A stretch of DNA of 64,000 nt from Bombus terrestris (lineage: Eukaryota > Arthropoda > Insecta > Hymenoptera > Apidae). Shown here piece by piece: positions 34,305-44,026 of the stretch. Positions within the stretch are counted from its first letter, which is position 1, and the number at the start of each line of letters is the position of its first letter. Made by a program: the position numbers and the translations under genes. The notes under the pieces are model-generated. The model did no database searches. It was given only the letters and a program-made list of their open reading frames with translations, and had not been told where the DNA came from. The stretch lies in contig NC_063271.1 in the NCBI RefSeq assembly GCF_910591885.1, forward strand, positions 11,215,001-11,279,000, given 5' to 3'.

Positions 34305-34460
34305 AGTTCCATAATTCGAAACTACCAGGCGACAGACGGCTACCTGATGGATTTTCAAACTAATTTTTCTTGTAAACTTTTTCTTTCCTCTTCTCCACTT
34401 ATTTTTCCATCTGGAATCATCAGCCGACCGTTTGTACCATAATTTCAAAGACACCCTGTA
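34305..34460 (-). repeat. Dispersed repeat C, minus copy
   Basis: Reverse-complemented, it begins acagggtgtctttgaaatt and continues with cggctgatgattcca and a catcaggtagccg block. It matches 33075-33240 in inverse orientation, with the fold-back element lying between the two copies at roughly equal distances. Confidence 0.7.
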
Positions 34461-37400
34461 CATGTACTTTCACGTTCATTAATATATAGAAAATATTAAT
34501 TTACATTAATATATAGGAAAGTATATATATACGTTTGGTAAATTTTACTCAGAAAAACATATTTACTGTCTTAGTAAATTGATAAAAACTGAGAAAAATT
34601 TCCCAATTGAAGAATTCGTAGAATTAGGAGAAAAAGCTGAGTTAATTATTCAGGAAGAAACAAGCTGGCTATAAGTTAAAATAAATAAGTATTATGCAGT
34701 CAGCAATTCTTATTTTGTTCTATCAAAAGTTCAATTAGTGTTCTATTAAAAGTTTGTTGTTGTCTGAGAATAAGCAAAATAGAAATAGTTATGTACATCA
34801 AAAATCTACATGAAAAAACGTTTTTTCTAAATAGTGCAACATTTCTGTTTGCAGCACATCGCCAGTTTAATCGACAACGAGAGAGTTAATTCACGTCTGG
34901 TTCGATGAACTTCTGTCAATCGAACGCTGTCATCTGAATACTCGGAATGCGAAGTCCTGGTTTTGTGGAATTTCACGGTGAATATCGAACGAACCATTCG
35001 TAATATTTGGATTATGTATAAAACTTCATAGACTGAACATTTGATTTTGATGATGCGAGAACGAAGTATTGCATAATTCAGTATTTTTAACAAATAGTAG
35101 TAAATAAATTAGAAATGTTCATTTAATACCACGTCTGATATTTTTCTATATTACCATTATTTCCTATATCACTTTACGACTATTTTACAACTTAGTCTCT
35201 TTAAAATCATATTTTATTCCGGTTTCATCATTGTTTTACAGTTTCGTCTTTCTTTAGATCACCGCCTCGTTCGTCTCTTCGATGTAGAAAATATCTGTCT
35301 ATTCGAGAAACTGTGCTAATTTTCAGATCTCGCTAGCGTCTTTATTCTGATCGTAGAACGAGTTCATCCTTACAATGAAATATTTGAAGCTGAAATGTAT
35401 TGAAAGAAACTTTTACAAGACTGTACTGTCTACGTTTTTTAACGTTGATCGTATGCAGATTTCGTTGGATGAAAACGATAAACTTGTGGAACACGAATGA
35501 AAGAGAAATTGCTTTGGTTAGCCATTACCATTACTACGCGTAAACCACTCAAAAATCATACTAATCCAGACCATTTTCTGAAACTGTTATAATTTTAATA
35601 TACCGAAATATAATAAATCTACTGCTTCATTTCCGTCTTTTTCGACTCAAATATGATTTCTCTAACATTGAAAATAAATGTCCAGCAAATCCTTGTTGAT
35701 ACAGATGATTTTCCGTTTCAATTTTACGTGATACGTTTTGTTAGAATTCTACAAATCATTTTTGTCTGCTGAAATTATAACAATAAATATGAAAATATAA
35801 AAATATGAATATAAAGATACAGAAGCTAAAGGTTTATTTGTTAAAACTGATTAGATTTCTGTGTGGTTAAATACATATGGAAATGTTTGTAAATGAATTT
35901 TCAAATGTAGTGTAATAAATGAATTTAACAATTTCGAAAGAGGCAAAGATTTTAATAAAATCGAATACACCTGCGGTGTATCATTGCTAGCCAGGAATCA
36001 CGTTTTTAATTTAGCGCTTTTTAACAGATTCAATTTCATTATTCGCTCGAAACAACTTTGTTTACGGAGCCTTCCGTTCGATATTTTTCTTACCTTTATG
36101 AAACGAGGATTTTCAATTTTCTGCGAAGCGATACGATTTTGTATTTCATATTGCCGCAACCCGGGAAATAAACTATTAAATTTAACCTACATTTACGAGA
36201 TTGGTACAGGTAAATCGTACTTTATCTCTTCGATACATTCTGCGATTGAAATTTTTCTAAAATTTCTTCCACCGTTTAAATTACAACCACGTCTGCGGAT
36301 AAAAACAACTAGTAACGTGTTAAACAAATAGACGAAATAAATAACGGAAGCTCTAAATCGACCATACAATTAAAACATTTAAAACAGAGATATTACAAAA
36401 TTCTATTTAAATTCCACTAACAAAAGGCTAAATTTTTTAAAAAGTCTGCTCCATTTACTCGAATTATAATTCGCTCTGCGATACACATTATGTAAATTCT
36501 AATATAAAAATAAGCATTACACGTACATTAACATCAATAATAATGGAAAATAATTATTATTAAAATAATATTCGAAAATTCTACTTATCTAAATTTTGCT
36601 AAAATTCCCCCTCTTATTTAAATTCTGATTACTTGTATAATCTATATTATATAAATTATCGCATAAAAATACATTCATACGCATTAACGGTAACAATAAT
36701 AATAAAAAAGATAGCGAGAAAGATAGCGTTTAAAATATTAAAAAATTCTATTTGAAAGTTGCTATAAGTTCGTGAAAAAATAGATCTTGCGGGAAACTTT
36801 GGCAATCCACGGTGTCTCTGTTTAAACTGAAAATTTCCAATTTTTCGAAGCAAACAAAGAGAAGCACAAAGAGTGCAGTGACGAACGAGGCCAGAGGCCT
36901 GTAAGCGCGCGAATCGAGAAGGAAGGGAGAAACGGAGCTGAGAGAACGAGAGAACAGAGGAACGTCTGTTCAGAGGCACGCGCTGCCATATCGTTGCGCA
37001 ACAGCTTGACCGATCCATCGACTCGAAACACGCGTCGACGATTAACCGCGTTATCCCTATTTGCATGCGGCATTTATACGCCACGTTAATTAGAAGCTAC
37101 GTATTGTCTATCTATTAACTTGCTCGTTTTTCCGGTTTCTTCCTATCGTCAGATCGTAAGATGTGTTTCGCACGACTTTGTTAGCAAAAGATGAATTCCA
37201 ATGAGAAATGTTACAAACGATAGATAAACTCGTTTCACAGTAGTTCTATTACGGAACTGTTGCTTTCTAAGTGTTAAATAGTCTGTGGTTAAATATTCTT
37301 AAGTATAATCACACAAATTGAAGTAATTCAACGAAACTTTTTGCCATTTGTTCTCCTGAAACTGGTAAACGTTAAAACCATAGCCTTTTCCTCGGTTTTA

Positions 37401-39114
37401 CTTCGATCGCTTTTAAACTGTTTCAATCGTTCGATCGTTTGATCGAGTGCGATCTCAATTACGTAATATAGATAATTTTATTCGCGATATTCTGTGTACG
37501 ATCTAAATAATTTTCCGACTATTCCAAGAGTAAAAATTTCTTCCATTCTATGTTTTCAGTTGTCTGATGATCGTAAGCTGCATTTATAGTTTCTTCGTTG
37601 CGCGTTAATTTAATCTTCAGAATGTGCGCGCCATACAAGTTCCAACGTATATGGATATTTCGAAAAATATTGAATTAATTAATTGAATAATTATTTCAAT
37701 AATAAAAATCGAATAAATCTTCTTTCATTTTTCATTACCCTTGAATTGCCTAAATTGAAGAAAACAGATTGAGATTCGTTTTAACGGTTATACGGAATAC
37801 GTGTACGTGTTGGAATAAAAACTGATTCGGAGCGTTTAAACTGGAACGCAGACGAAATACGGACGCGTGAAACATTACCTGGGAGTTACACCGGGTTATA
37901 CAGGGTTAACTGGTAAAGTGGTTATAATGCGCCAGTGCGTCATGCAGCGTCCTTGGTGCAGTGCACATGACGCACGGATGCATCGTGTGCGAAAACTTTT
38001 CCATGTTTGATTGTCACAAGTCTGCTCGTTTAAAATCCACACGTTTCGTGCGTTTCTTTCTTTTCTGCGTTTCGTTTGAATTATTTAAATCAATTAATTC
38101 GAGCTTGTTCGATCTCATGTTTCTTTAAATATTCGATTCGAACAATTTCTTACGAACTTTAAAAATAAACAATAAATAAACGATAACGCGAAAACTTAAT
38201 TAATATATCCGATTTAATTTTGGAGGAAATGATATTATTTTCGAGATATATTAAAAAGATTCAAGTTCATGCTGTCCATTGCTCGGAAGTTTCACCATTT
38301 ACATATTTAGGTATTTAATAATAATTACGTATTCAATAGAAAGAAAACCAATGAAAAATCGTTACTCAGAAGAATAAGATACAAAGCCAACAGGAATCTG
38401 CTAAAGGCATTCGATTTATTACGAAACAGCCAAAAAACCGTATTATATCTTCAATTCCTTTTCTTTCACAAATTACCCGATATCAGATACTAGAACCGAT
38501 CTCAAACTTTTGACCTGTGCTGTGTCCTAGGCTAATAATAAAACTAAAAATCCTCGCACACTCATTTCCATCGAGCGTTCTACCTGACAGGCTTTGCACG
38601 TGATTTTTCCACGAAAATTTCCCTGTCACTGGGATTAGAGACGCGTTTTGTCCATGTTGGTGGACAAGCGCGTCGGTCAGCGACGGTCGATTAAAAAATA
38701 TCGAGAGGCGCGGAGAAAAAGAAAAGAGGATAGAGAAAGAGAGAAGAGGGAACGGAACGAGGTCGAAGTCGAACGGAAGACAAGATTGATTACTAAGCGG
38801 AACGTATGGAGGGTCGGGGACAAAGCAGAGACAAAACAGATCGAAACACCATCCACGCTTGGGGCGGGTTTCTATTTGAGCACCCTCGGCCACGCTCGAG
38901 TGCCTTACTAATTCGATTAAACGTCGCTCCCGACCTTCCGTACCTTCGACACGTGACAGTCTAATTAGCGTGCGATTATTTCTGTAATGCCAAACAGGCC
39001 ACCCGTACGTTATTTGTGCCGTGAAATAATATTGGGGAAGGTATCGATGGTGTTTTTAGAAGATCTCCTACCGGGAAGCGACAAACCACACGATTGCAAT
39101 GAATTTCAGTTTGA
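34461..39114. other. Long AT-rich stretch, no gene supported
   Basis: ORFs of up to 142 codons (36656-37084 minus; 38483-38893 minus) lack domains and compete with other frames. A GC-richer patch lies at 36780-37090, and another at 37900-38000 contains a 10-bp perfect inverted repeat. 38560-39070 is GC-richer and may be regulatory. Nothing else stands out. Confidence 0.5.
37935..37975. other. Perfect 10-bp inverted repeat with 21-bp loop
   Basis: gtgcgtcatg at 37935-37944 pairs with catgacgcac at 37966-37975. The stem is too short for a microRNA precursor. It could be a paired binding site (tgacgca half-sites) or chance. Confidence 0.6.
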
Positions 39115-39732
39115 TTAATACTAGAACTACCACACCAGTCAAATTGACTGGTTTTACAATTTTGCTTTAAAATTCCTACTTTGTGTTATATTTTTTCGTG
39201 CAATGATGTAATGACTCTTTTGTAACGGTAATTAAAGGAATAATATAATGAATTTTATTTTGTTTTTTATGTATTCAAACTAAAAATAATTTTGTATCAA
39301 GGCTACTTATACAATACCAGTCAAAATGTAAAAGGGTTCTGCAATCTGTTTATCAAACCCCAATTAACTAATTTCCTCGTTTTATACAACTTCCCACACG
39401 TTTTTAAAATTTGTACTGCGTATCATTCGATGTGATGATATCATTTATCAAGAAAATTCCTGATCGATCGCTAGATCGCTAGATGTTAACGCTAGAAATA
39501 CCACAGAAGTCAAAATGACTGGTTCTACAATTTTATAAATGTGTTAACCCCCGTTTAGGGATCATGGTGGATTAATAATACCAAAAGTGTACTACATAAC
39601 ATGGAATTGCTTCTGTAAGAAAGTAATAAATTAATAAATATAAAATTATTCTATTATTACTTATTTTTTAAACATTTTGACTGGTTTTGGTAGAAATAGC
39701 TTTGTGTTAACAATCGGTAGTTCTACTGTTAA
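39115..39732. mobile_element. PiggyBac-like non-autonomous element P, copy 2 (618 bp)
   Basis: It is bounded by TTAA at 39115-39118 and 39729-39732. The left end reads tactagaactaccacaccag; the right end, reverse-complemented, is cagtagaactaccgattgtt. It also contains an internal end-like segment (cgctagaaataccacagaag, about 39488). It is homologous along its length to 31545-32176, so the internal join predates both copies. Confidence 0.85.
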
Positions 39733-39818
39733 GTATTTGCGTTTTAACTTACTTGAATGCGATTAAATGTCTTGTGGTCAAGATGAAATCGCAATGGAGC
39801 TGCTTTTTGAGATATGTA

Positions 39819-40031
39819 TTAGAGTGTCCGAAAAGTTTCTTTCGTTTTATAAGGAAATAATGGACGTGCAATGTTTTTTGTTTTATATTAGTTTATCGGA
39901 TTATGCAAGAACATAATAATAGAAATATGACGAAACGGATCATACGTAATTCAATAAAATAATATAAAACGGAAATTCTTGTTCATCTACTATCACCTTA
40001 TGAAACGAAAGAAACTTTTCGGACAACCTAA
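39819..40031. mobile_element. Mariner-type miniature element, family M, copy 2 (213 bp)
   Basis: The left end is ttagagtgtccgaaaagttt; the right end, reverse-complemented, is ttaggttgtccgaaaagttt. TA is present on both sides (39817-39818 and 40032-40033). Its interior matches copy 3 (43811-44024) in inverse orientation, for example gcaatgttttttgttttata. Confidence 0.92.
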
Positions 40032-40033
40032 TA

Positions 40034-40705
40034 CAATGGCTGGAACAAATATTTGTACATACTTTTCTTTGTAGCAGATCCATTTCATTTTCACGGTATC
40101 GATCGTACTATCGATGACACGAAATTCAATGTACTTGAATGTACTAATTAATTGCTATGTATATGCCGCGATAAATGCAATGGTGTGTAAATGCTTTTTG
40201 GTAATTGGGAATTTCGTAGATATATGAATATCGTAGAAGAAAGAGTGTATTGATAACTATTTCCTTTTAGTAAATATTTTAACGTTCCTTCACATAAAAT
40301 TTCTATGTGATAAGCAAATTCGCGAGACATTTCTTCTTTTTTATTCGCATTATAAATACTAATTTGAAAAATTGAATGATTCTATAAAAACTTGCATCTC
40401 GTTTAATAGAATCATCCGTAGAGCGCAATGAACTATAGAGTAACAAATACAATAAAAAATTTAATAATCGAAATATTGCAGATTGGTTAAGACAATGAAC
40501 GAATAAAAATTGTCCACTAAATATTTATTGTCTATAAAGTGTTTACTTGATAACATAGAATATCTCTATAGATTGCAACTCACGGCTTCCAAAAGAAGCT
40601 TTTAACAAGCTCCTAATCATTTCTCGGGTTTATCTCTTTCCCTGTTAAATATTCTAATACTCATGCACTGATATATATTTTCTTACGTACACAGAGCGTC
40701 ATGAA
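40034..40705. other. AT-rich stretch with a possible diverged Tc1-like end
   Basis: Directly after the TA of the previous element, caatggctggaacaaatatt resembles a Tc1-type end, and a weakly similar inverse lies at about 40180-40206. The match is too diverged to call. No gene. Confidence 0.3.
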
Positions 40706-40994
40706 GGTGCGTTTAGGCGAAGCGAGCTTGTTCTTGCGCCGCTTCGTGGTGGGTTTAGACCAACGGAGAGTATATTCGTTGTCCGCTCGGTAAAATTAAA
40801 AGATGATATCGCAATCGAGCATTCGTCCATCGATCGGACAAAGAATGATCTCACTTTCTTCGCGTTTCTGTGCACTTCTGGTTAACTGTAAATTGTTTAA
40901 ATTTCGTTCAGCGTGAGAGCACAGCCGATCGAATGCTCGTTCGCGCTTCCATTTCACGAAATTTTACCAGAGCGATAAAGGAGCTAAACGCACC
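40706..40994. mobile_element. Diverged fold-back element, 289 bp
   Basis: The outer ends are ggtgcgtttagg and, reverse-complemented, ggtgcgtttagc. Internally, cgctcggtaaaatt and tcgagcattcgtcc on the left correspond to cgctctggtaaaatt and cgagcattcgatcg on the inverse strand of the right arm. Arm spacing differs, so indels have accumulated. No clear target duplication and no ORF. The family is unknown. Confidence 0.6.
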
Positions 40995-41470
40995 ATTAAA
41001 CGTAATTAGAGCGAAAAATCGATAGCGTAAACGAGCGTTCGACGATTGTTCGTGAAATAAAAAAATGGAACGTTATGAAAGATCCTAAGAACGTTTGAAA
41101 AATCTTCATTTCTTCGTTGGTTATGGTTGCCACGAGTCTAATCGAAGATCAAACTGGAAATAACTATCGAGCATTCCAGATGCTCGGTCTAATCTCTACA
41201 AACGTTCGTACACAAAATTGTAAATGAGTTTACGAAGCTATCGGTCGATGGTGGTTTACAGAAAACGAGCAGTAAAACGCTGCTGCTCTCGTTCTATATT
41301 CTTGCTGGTTCGTTCTAAACGCGGCTAGAGGTGTTGCAGCGAGTCGAATCGGCTCTTGAATCGCATCGAATCGATCGATTTACGATCACCAACGCACACC
41401 TGACCGACCATAGAGTGGCGCCGATCGAAACGCGGGTATGCACGCGCTCATTCCCGCATTATTCGTCGCG
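40995..41470. other. Upstream region of the secreted-protein candidate
   Basis: AT-rich to 41280, then GC-richer towards the TATA box at 41471. Nothing specific is recognisable. Confidence 0.4.
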
Positions 41471-41478
41471 TATAAGTG
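41471..41478 (+). promoter_or_regulatory. TATA box of the secreted-protein candidate
   Basis: tataagtg follows a CpG-rich stretch and lies about 290 bp upstream of the ATG at 41758, leaving room for a start site near 41500 and a 5' UTR of about 250 bp. A TATA match alone is weak; it gains value from the ORF and poly(A) signal downstream. Confidence 0.35.
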
Positions 41479-41757
41479 GGAACGTACACACATGGGTGCA
41501 AGTTAGGTCGCACGGCTGACCCAGATATGCGCGCAGCGTCGCGTCGTCGCGCGAAGCGAAACGCGATTGAAACAGCCCGCTCTAGATTTCGCCGCCGTTT
41601 GTCGTATCATCGGCCATCGTATCGCGCGAAATATCGTCACGCGACGTCTTCTACTGGGATCCTGATCTATACAGAACTGTACGATCGATCTACTAACTAT
41701 GCTAATAGACGTAGCTACGTGCAAGTTGCTACGAAGTCGCTCGACAGTACAAACTTT

Positions 41758-42071
41758 ATGGCGTCTATTCAGGTAGTTTTGTTCTTAATGCTGTTGTCAA
41801 TTGCCGCGGTTGTTCATGGTTGTGCGGTTTCTGGGTAAATGGAACGGAAACGTTGGATAGATTCTGGTTGGACGAGACGAGTTGTTTAGGTGAATCGAGT
41901 TTACATGTTCCGAGGAAAGTGAATGCAAAAGGAAATATTTTCGTATTGGCGGATTGCGAATGTTTAGGGAAATTCAGGTTTTTGTATAATCATTATTTTA
42001 TACCCTTGGAAATAGAATCGTATAAATATGAAGTAACGTGCAACATAAATAGAGATTTGTTTCATCCTTGA
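41758..42071 (+). CDS. Possible small secreted protein, frame broken near residue 21
   Basis: The ATG at 41758 opens MASIQVVLFLMLLSIAAVVHG, whose first 21 residues form a textbook signal peptide (hydrophobic core, then Ala/Val/Gly before Cys). This frame stops at 41836 after only 26 codons. A second frame, open from before 41820 to a stop at 42069-42071, supplies about 80 residues with five cysteines (LCGFW, TSCLG, ADCECLG, VTCN) and ends NRDLFHP. Joining the two needs a one-base backward shift near 41820, so this is either a pseudogene with a one-base deletion, an assembly error, or two unrelated frames. A gt at the end of the first frame (gggtaaat, 41835) could instead be a splice donor. 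I do not recognise the protein. A TATA box upstream and AATAAA 115 bp downstream support a transcription unit. Confidence 0.35.
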
Positions 42072-42184
42072 AATGCTGTAACGAATGCTGTACACGCCTT
42101 GGATATTTTGTATATTTTTCCAGATCACGTGCAATGCGCATTCGAATTTCTCATAAACGTAGAAACATTGGCAGTGGGTAAGCA

Positions 42185-42190
42185 AATAAA
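42185..42190 (+). terminator. Poly(A) signal AATAAA
   Basis: A canonical AATAAA lies 115 bp after the stop codon at 42069-42071. The hexamer is frequent in AT-rich DNA, so it is only supportive. Confidence 0.35.
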
Positions 42191-42330
42191 AGGATAACTT
42201 TGATAACATGCAATCGATCATTGAATTTTTCAATTCCTCCTTATGTTTCTTTTCTGTAGCCTTCAAAATTATCACATTTATCCTGTCAAGTTCTTAAATT
42301 GTATCTCATTGTTGTACGTTATTTAATGCT

Positions 42331-42775
42331 AATAAACCTGAAAGCCAAGTTGGAGAAGAGTTCGAACTCTTCGCTGTCGCGGTTGAGGCATATTAAAATT
42401 TCGATATTTCTTTTATCCGCCATTGGGCTTCGATTTTAAGGCAACCCCGTAGCAAATATACGAAACAGAAGGCACAGAGTTTTGTCGTATCGTCGATGAA
42501 AAGTCTGCTCTTGAAGGTAGCTGGGAAATGGTTTTAATAAACCTGAAAGCCAGAAACCCGGTTGTAGTTGAAGGAGAACCTTCTGCTGTCGCGACTAAGC
42601 TGCATTAACATTTTTTTATCCTCCACGATATCTAAATTTAAGATGATCCCATAGATACGCAGAAGACGTAGAATTCTTTTGCCGTTGATAAAAATTCTAC
42701 TCTTGTAAAATAACTGGAGAACAGTTCTAATAAACCTGAAAGCCGGAAACGTAGTCGGAGAAGAACCTAAACTCG
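42331..42775. repeat. Tandem repeat of about 200 bp, 2.2 copies
   Basis: Units start aataaacctgaaagcc at 42331, 42536 and 42729 (periods 205 and 193). They share ggagaa..cttc.gctgtcgcg, gatatttc/gatatcta, a cagaag.c..ag block and ctcttg...tagctggga. The third copy is partial. The aataaa at each unit start could act as repeated poly(A) signals downstream of the secreted-protein candidate. Confidence 0.88.
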
Positions 42776-43810
42776 AAACCCTTGGCTGTGGCGAATAAGG
42801 CGTCGTAACCATAACGCAGCCTCGAGTTCCAGCCGTCTGGCAGACGAGGCGCACAAGCTGAGCGTATCCGGCACGAACGTGCGCATAAGTGCACACCGGA
42901 ATGCCCGACGTAGCAGCGGTGCATACTTAGCGGTGCATACGCGCCGCACACGCATACACTCGGTCACGCGATCCTGTATGCGCATACACTGTCTCTCAAA
43001 AGTATACGGACGCTTGGTTACGTTTGACAGAATGTGATGTAAAATCGTGGGTAGGTAGCAGCAGCTGATTTTTATTATTTTGTCGTTGTTACGTTATGGT
43101 TGTATGTGTATAGGTATACGCATATGTCGTTTCTGAATTGGAGATGTAATTTAAGAAATTGTGCAAGAACGAGTGGAAGATGTGAGATCTCGTCTTAAGT
43201 TTGAGATAATGTGACTTGAATCTCGGCTACGAGCAACCATGCAACTATCTTGTTATTTATTCGTTGTTCATGTACGTTGTATATGTTGCAGAATGTTTTT
43301 AGAGCGAAAAATGTCACATAGAATGGGCTTAGAAGGTTAGTTAAACGCGCCAAGTAACATCGTTTAGGTTTGATAGAGGAAATATAACGTGAGTTCTAGA
43401 AAAGAATAGCTGCGACGATCGTAGTACAGGACGCCTCTAAATTGGAGATACAATAGAGAAAGGGGTGGAGAAAATCAATTGGATATCGTAAAGTAAGGTT
43501 TTTCACTGAGAATCTGATCCACATTGTTGTTATAAAAATATTACAATGATTTTGTTATTTAATCGTTATTATTAAAATTACGGTAACCTTTATCTCGACA
43601 GGCCACAATGTGAAAATTGTTAGATTGCCAATTTCTGAAACGTAACAATTTCTTCGCTCGTGAATCCCTATTTTCTAATATTATAAATCTCACATTGATT
43701 TATTAATATTTTTCCAAATTTCTAAAGACCTTCGGTAACTCGATTAACAGTCTAACTTACAATCTGTAAATCCATTTATATATTTTACAAATTGGTCAAA
43801 TCTGTAGATA
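42776..43810. other. Non-coding with a single Tc1-like end at 42987
   Basis: The GC-richer stretch 42800-42990 has competing ORFs. At 42987, after TA, cactgtctctcaaaagtata is a Tc1-type terminus, but no partner end is found within the next kilobase, so only a fragment remains. The remainder is AT-rich. Confidence 0.45.
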
Positions 43811-44024
43811 TTAGGTTGTCCGAAAAGTTTCTTTCGTTTCTTTAAGGTGATAATAGATGAACTACAATTTCTGTTTTATATTATTTTATTGAATTAGATG
43901 TAATCCATTTCCTTTTATTTCTATTATTATGTTCGTGCATAATTCAATAAACTAATATAAAACAAAAAACATTGTGCGTCTATTATTTCCTTATAAAACG
44001 AAAGAAACTTTTCGGACCAACTAA
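43811..44024. mobile_element. Mariner-type miniature element, family M, copy 3 (214 bp)
   Basis: The left end is ttaggttgtccgaaaagttt; the right end, reverse-complemented, is ttagttggtccgaaaagttt. TA flanks both sides (43809-43810 and 44025-44026). Its interior is the inverse of copy 2 and it has no ORF. Confidence 0.93.
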
Positions 44025-44026
44025 TA

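Noticed and set aside
36656..37084. 142-codon minus-strand ORF
   Set aside because: Two alternative frames over the same GC-richer patch are equally open; the hydrophobic end comes from AT-rich repeats.
37935..37975. microRNA hairpin
   Set aside because: The stem is only 10 bp with a 21-bp loop; a pre-miRNA needs about 22 paired bases.
38483..38893. 136-codon minus-strand ORF starting MAEGAQIETRPKRGW
   Set aside because: The opposite strand has an equally open Arg/Glu-rich frame; no domain recognised.
40034..40206. Second Tc1-like miniature element next to family M copy 2
   Set aside because: Only one end is convincing; the proposed inverse end is too diverged to call.
42987..43020. Complete Tc1-like element
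   Set aside because: A good left end after TA, but no matching right end within the following kilobase.
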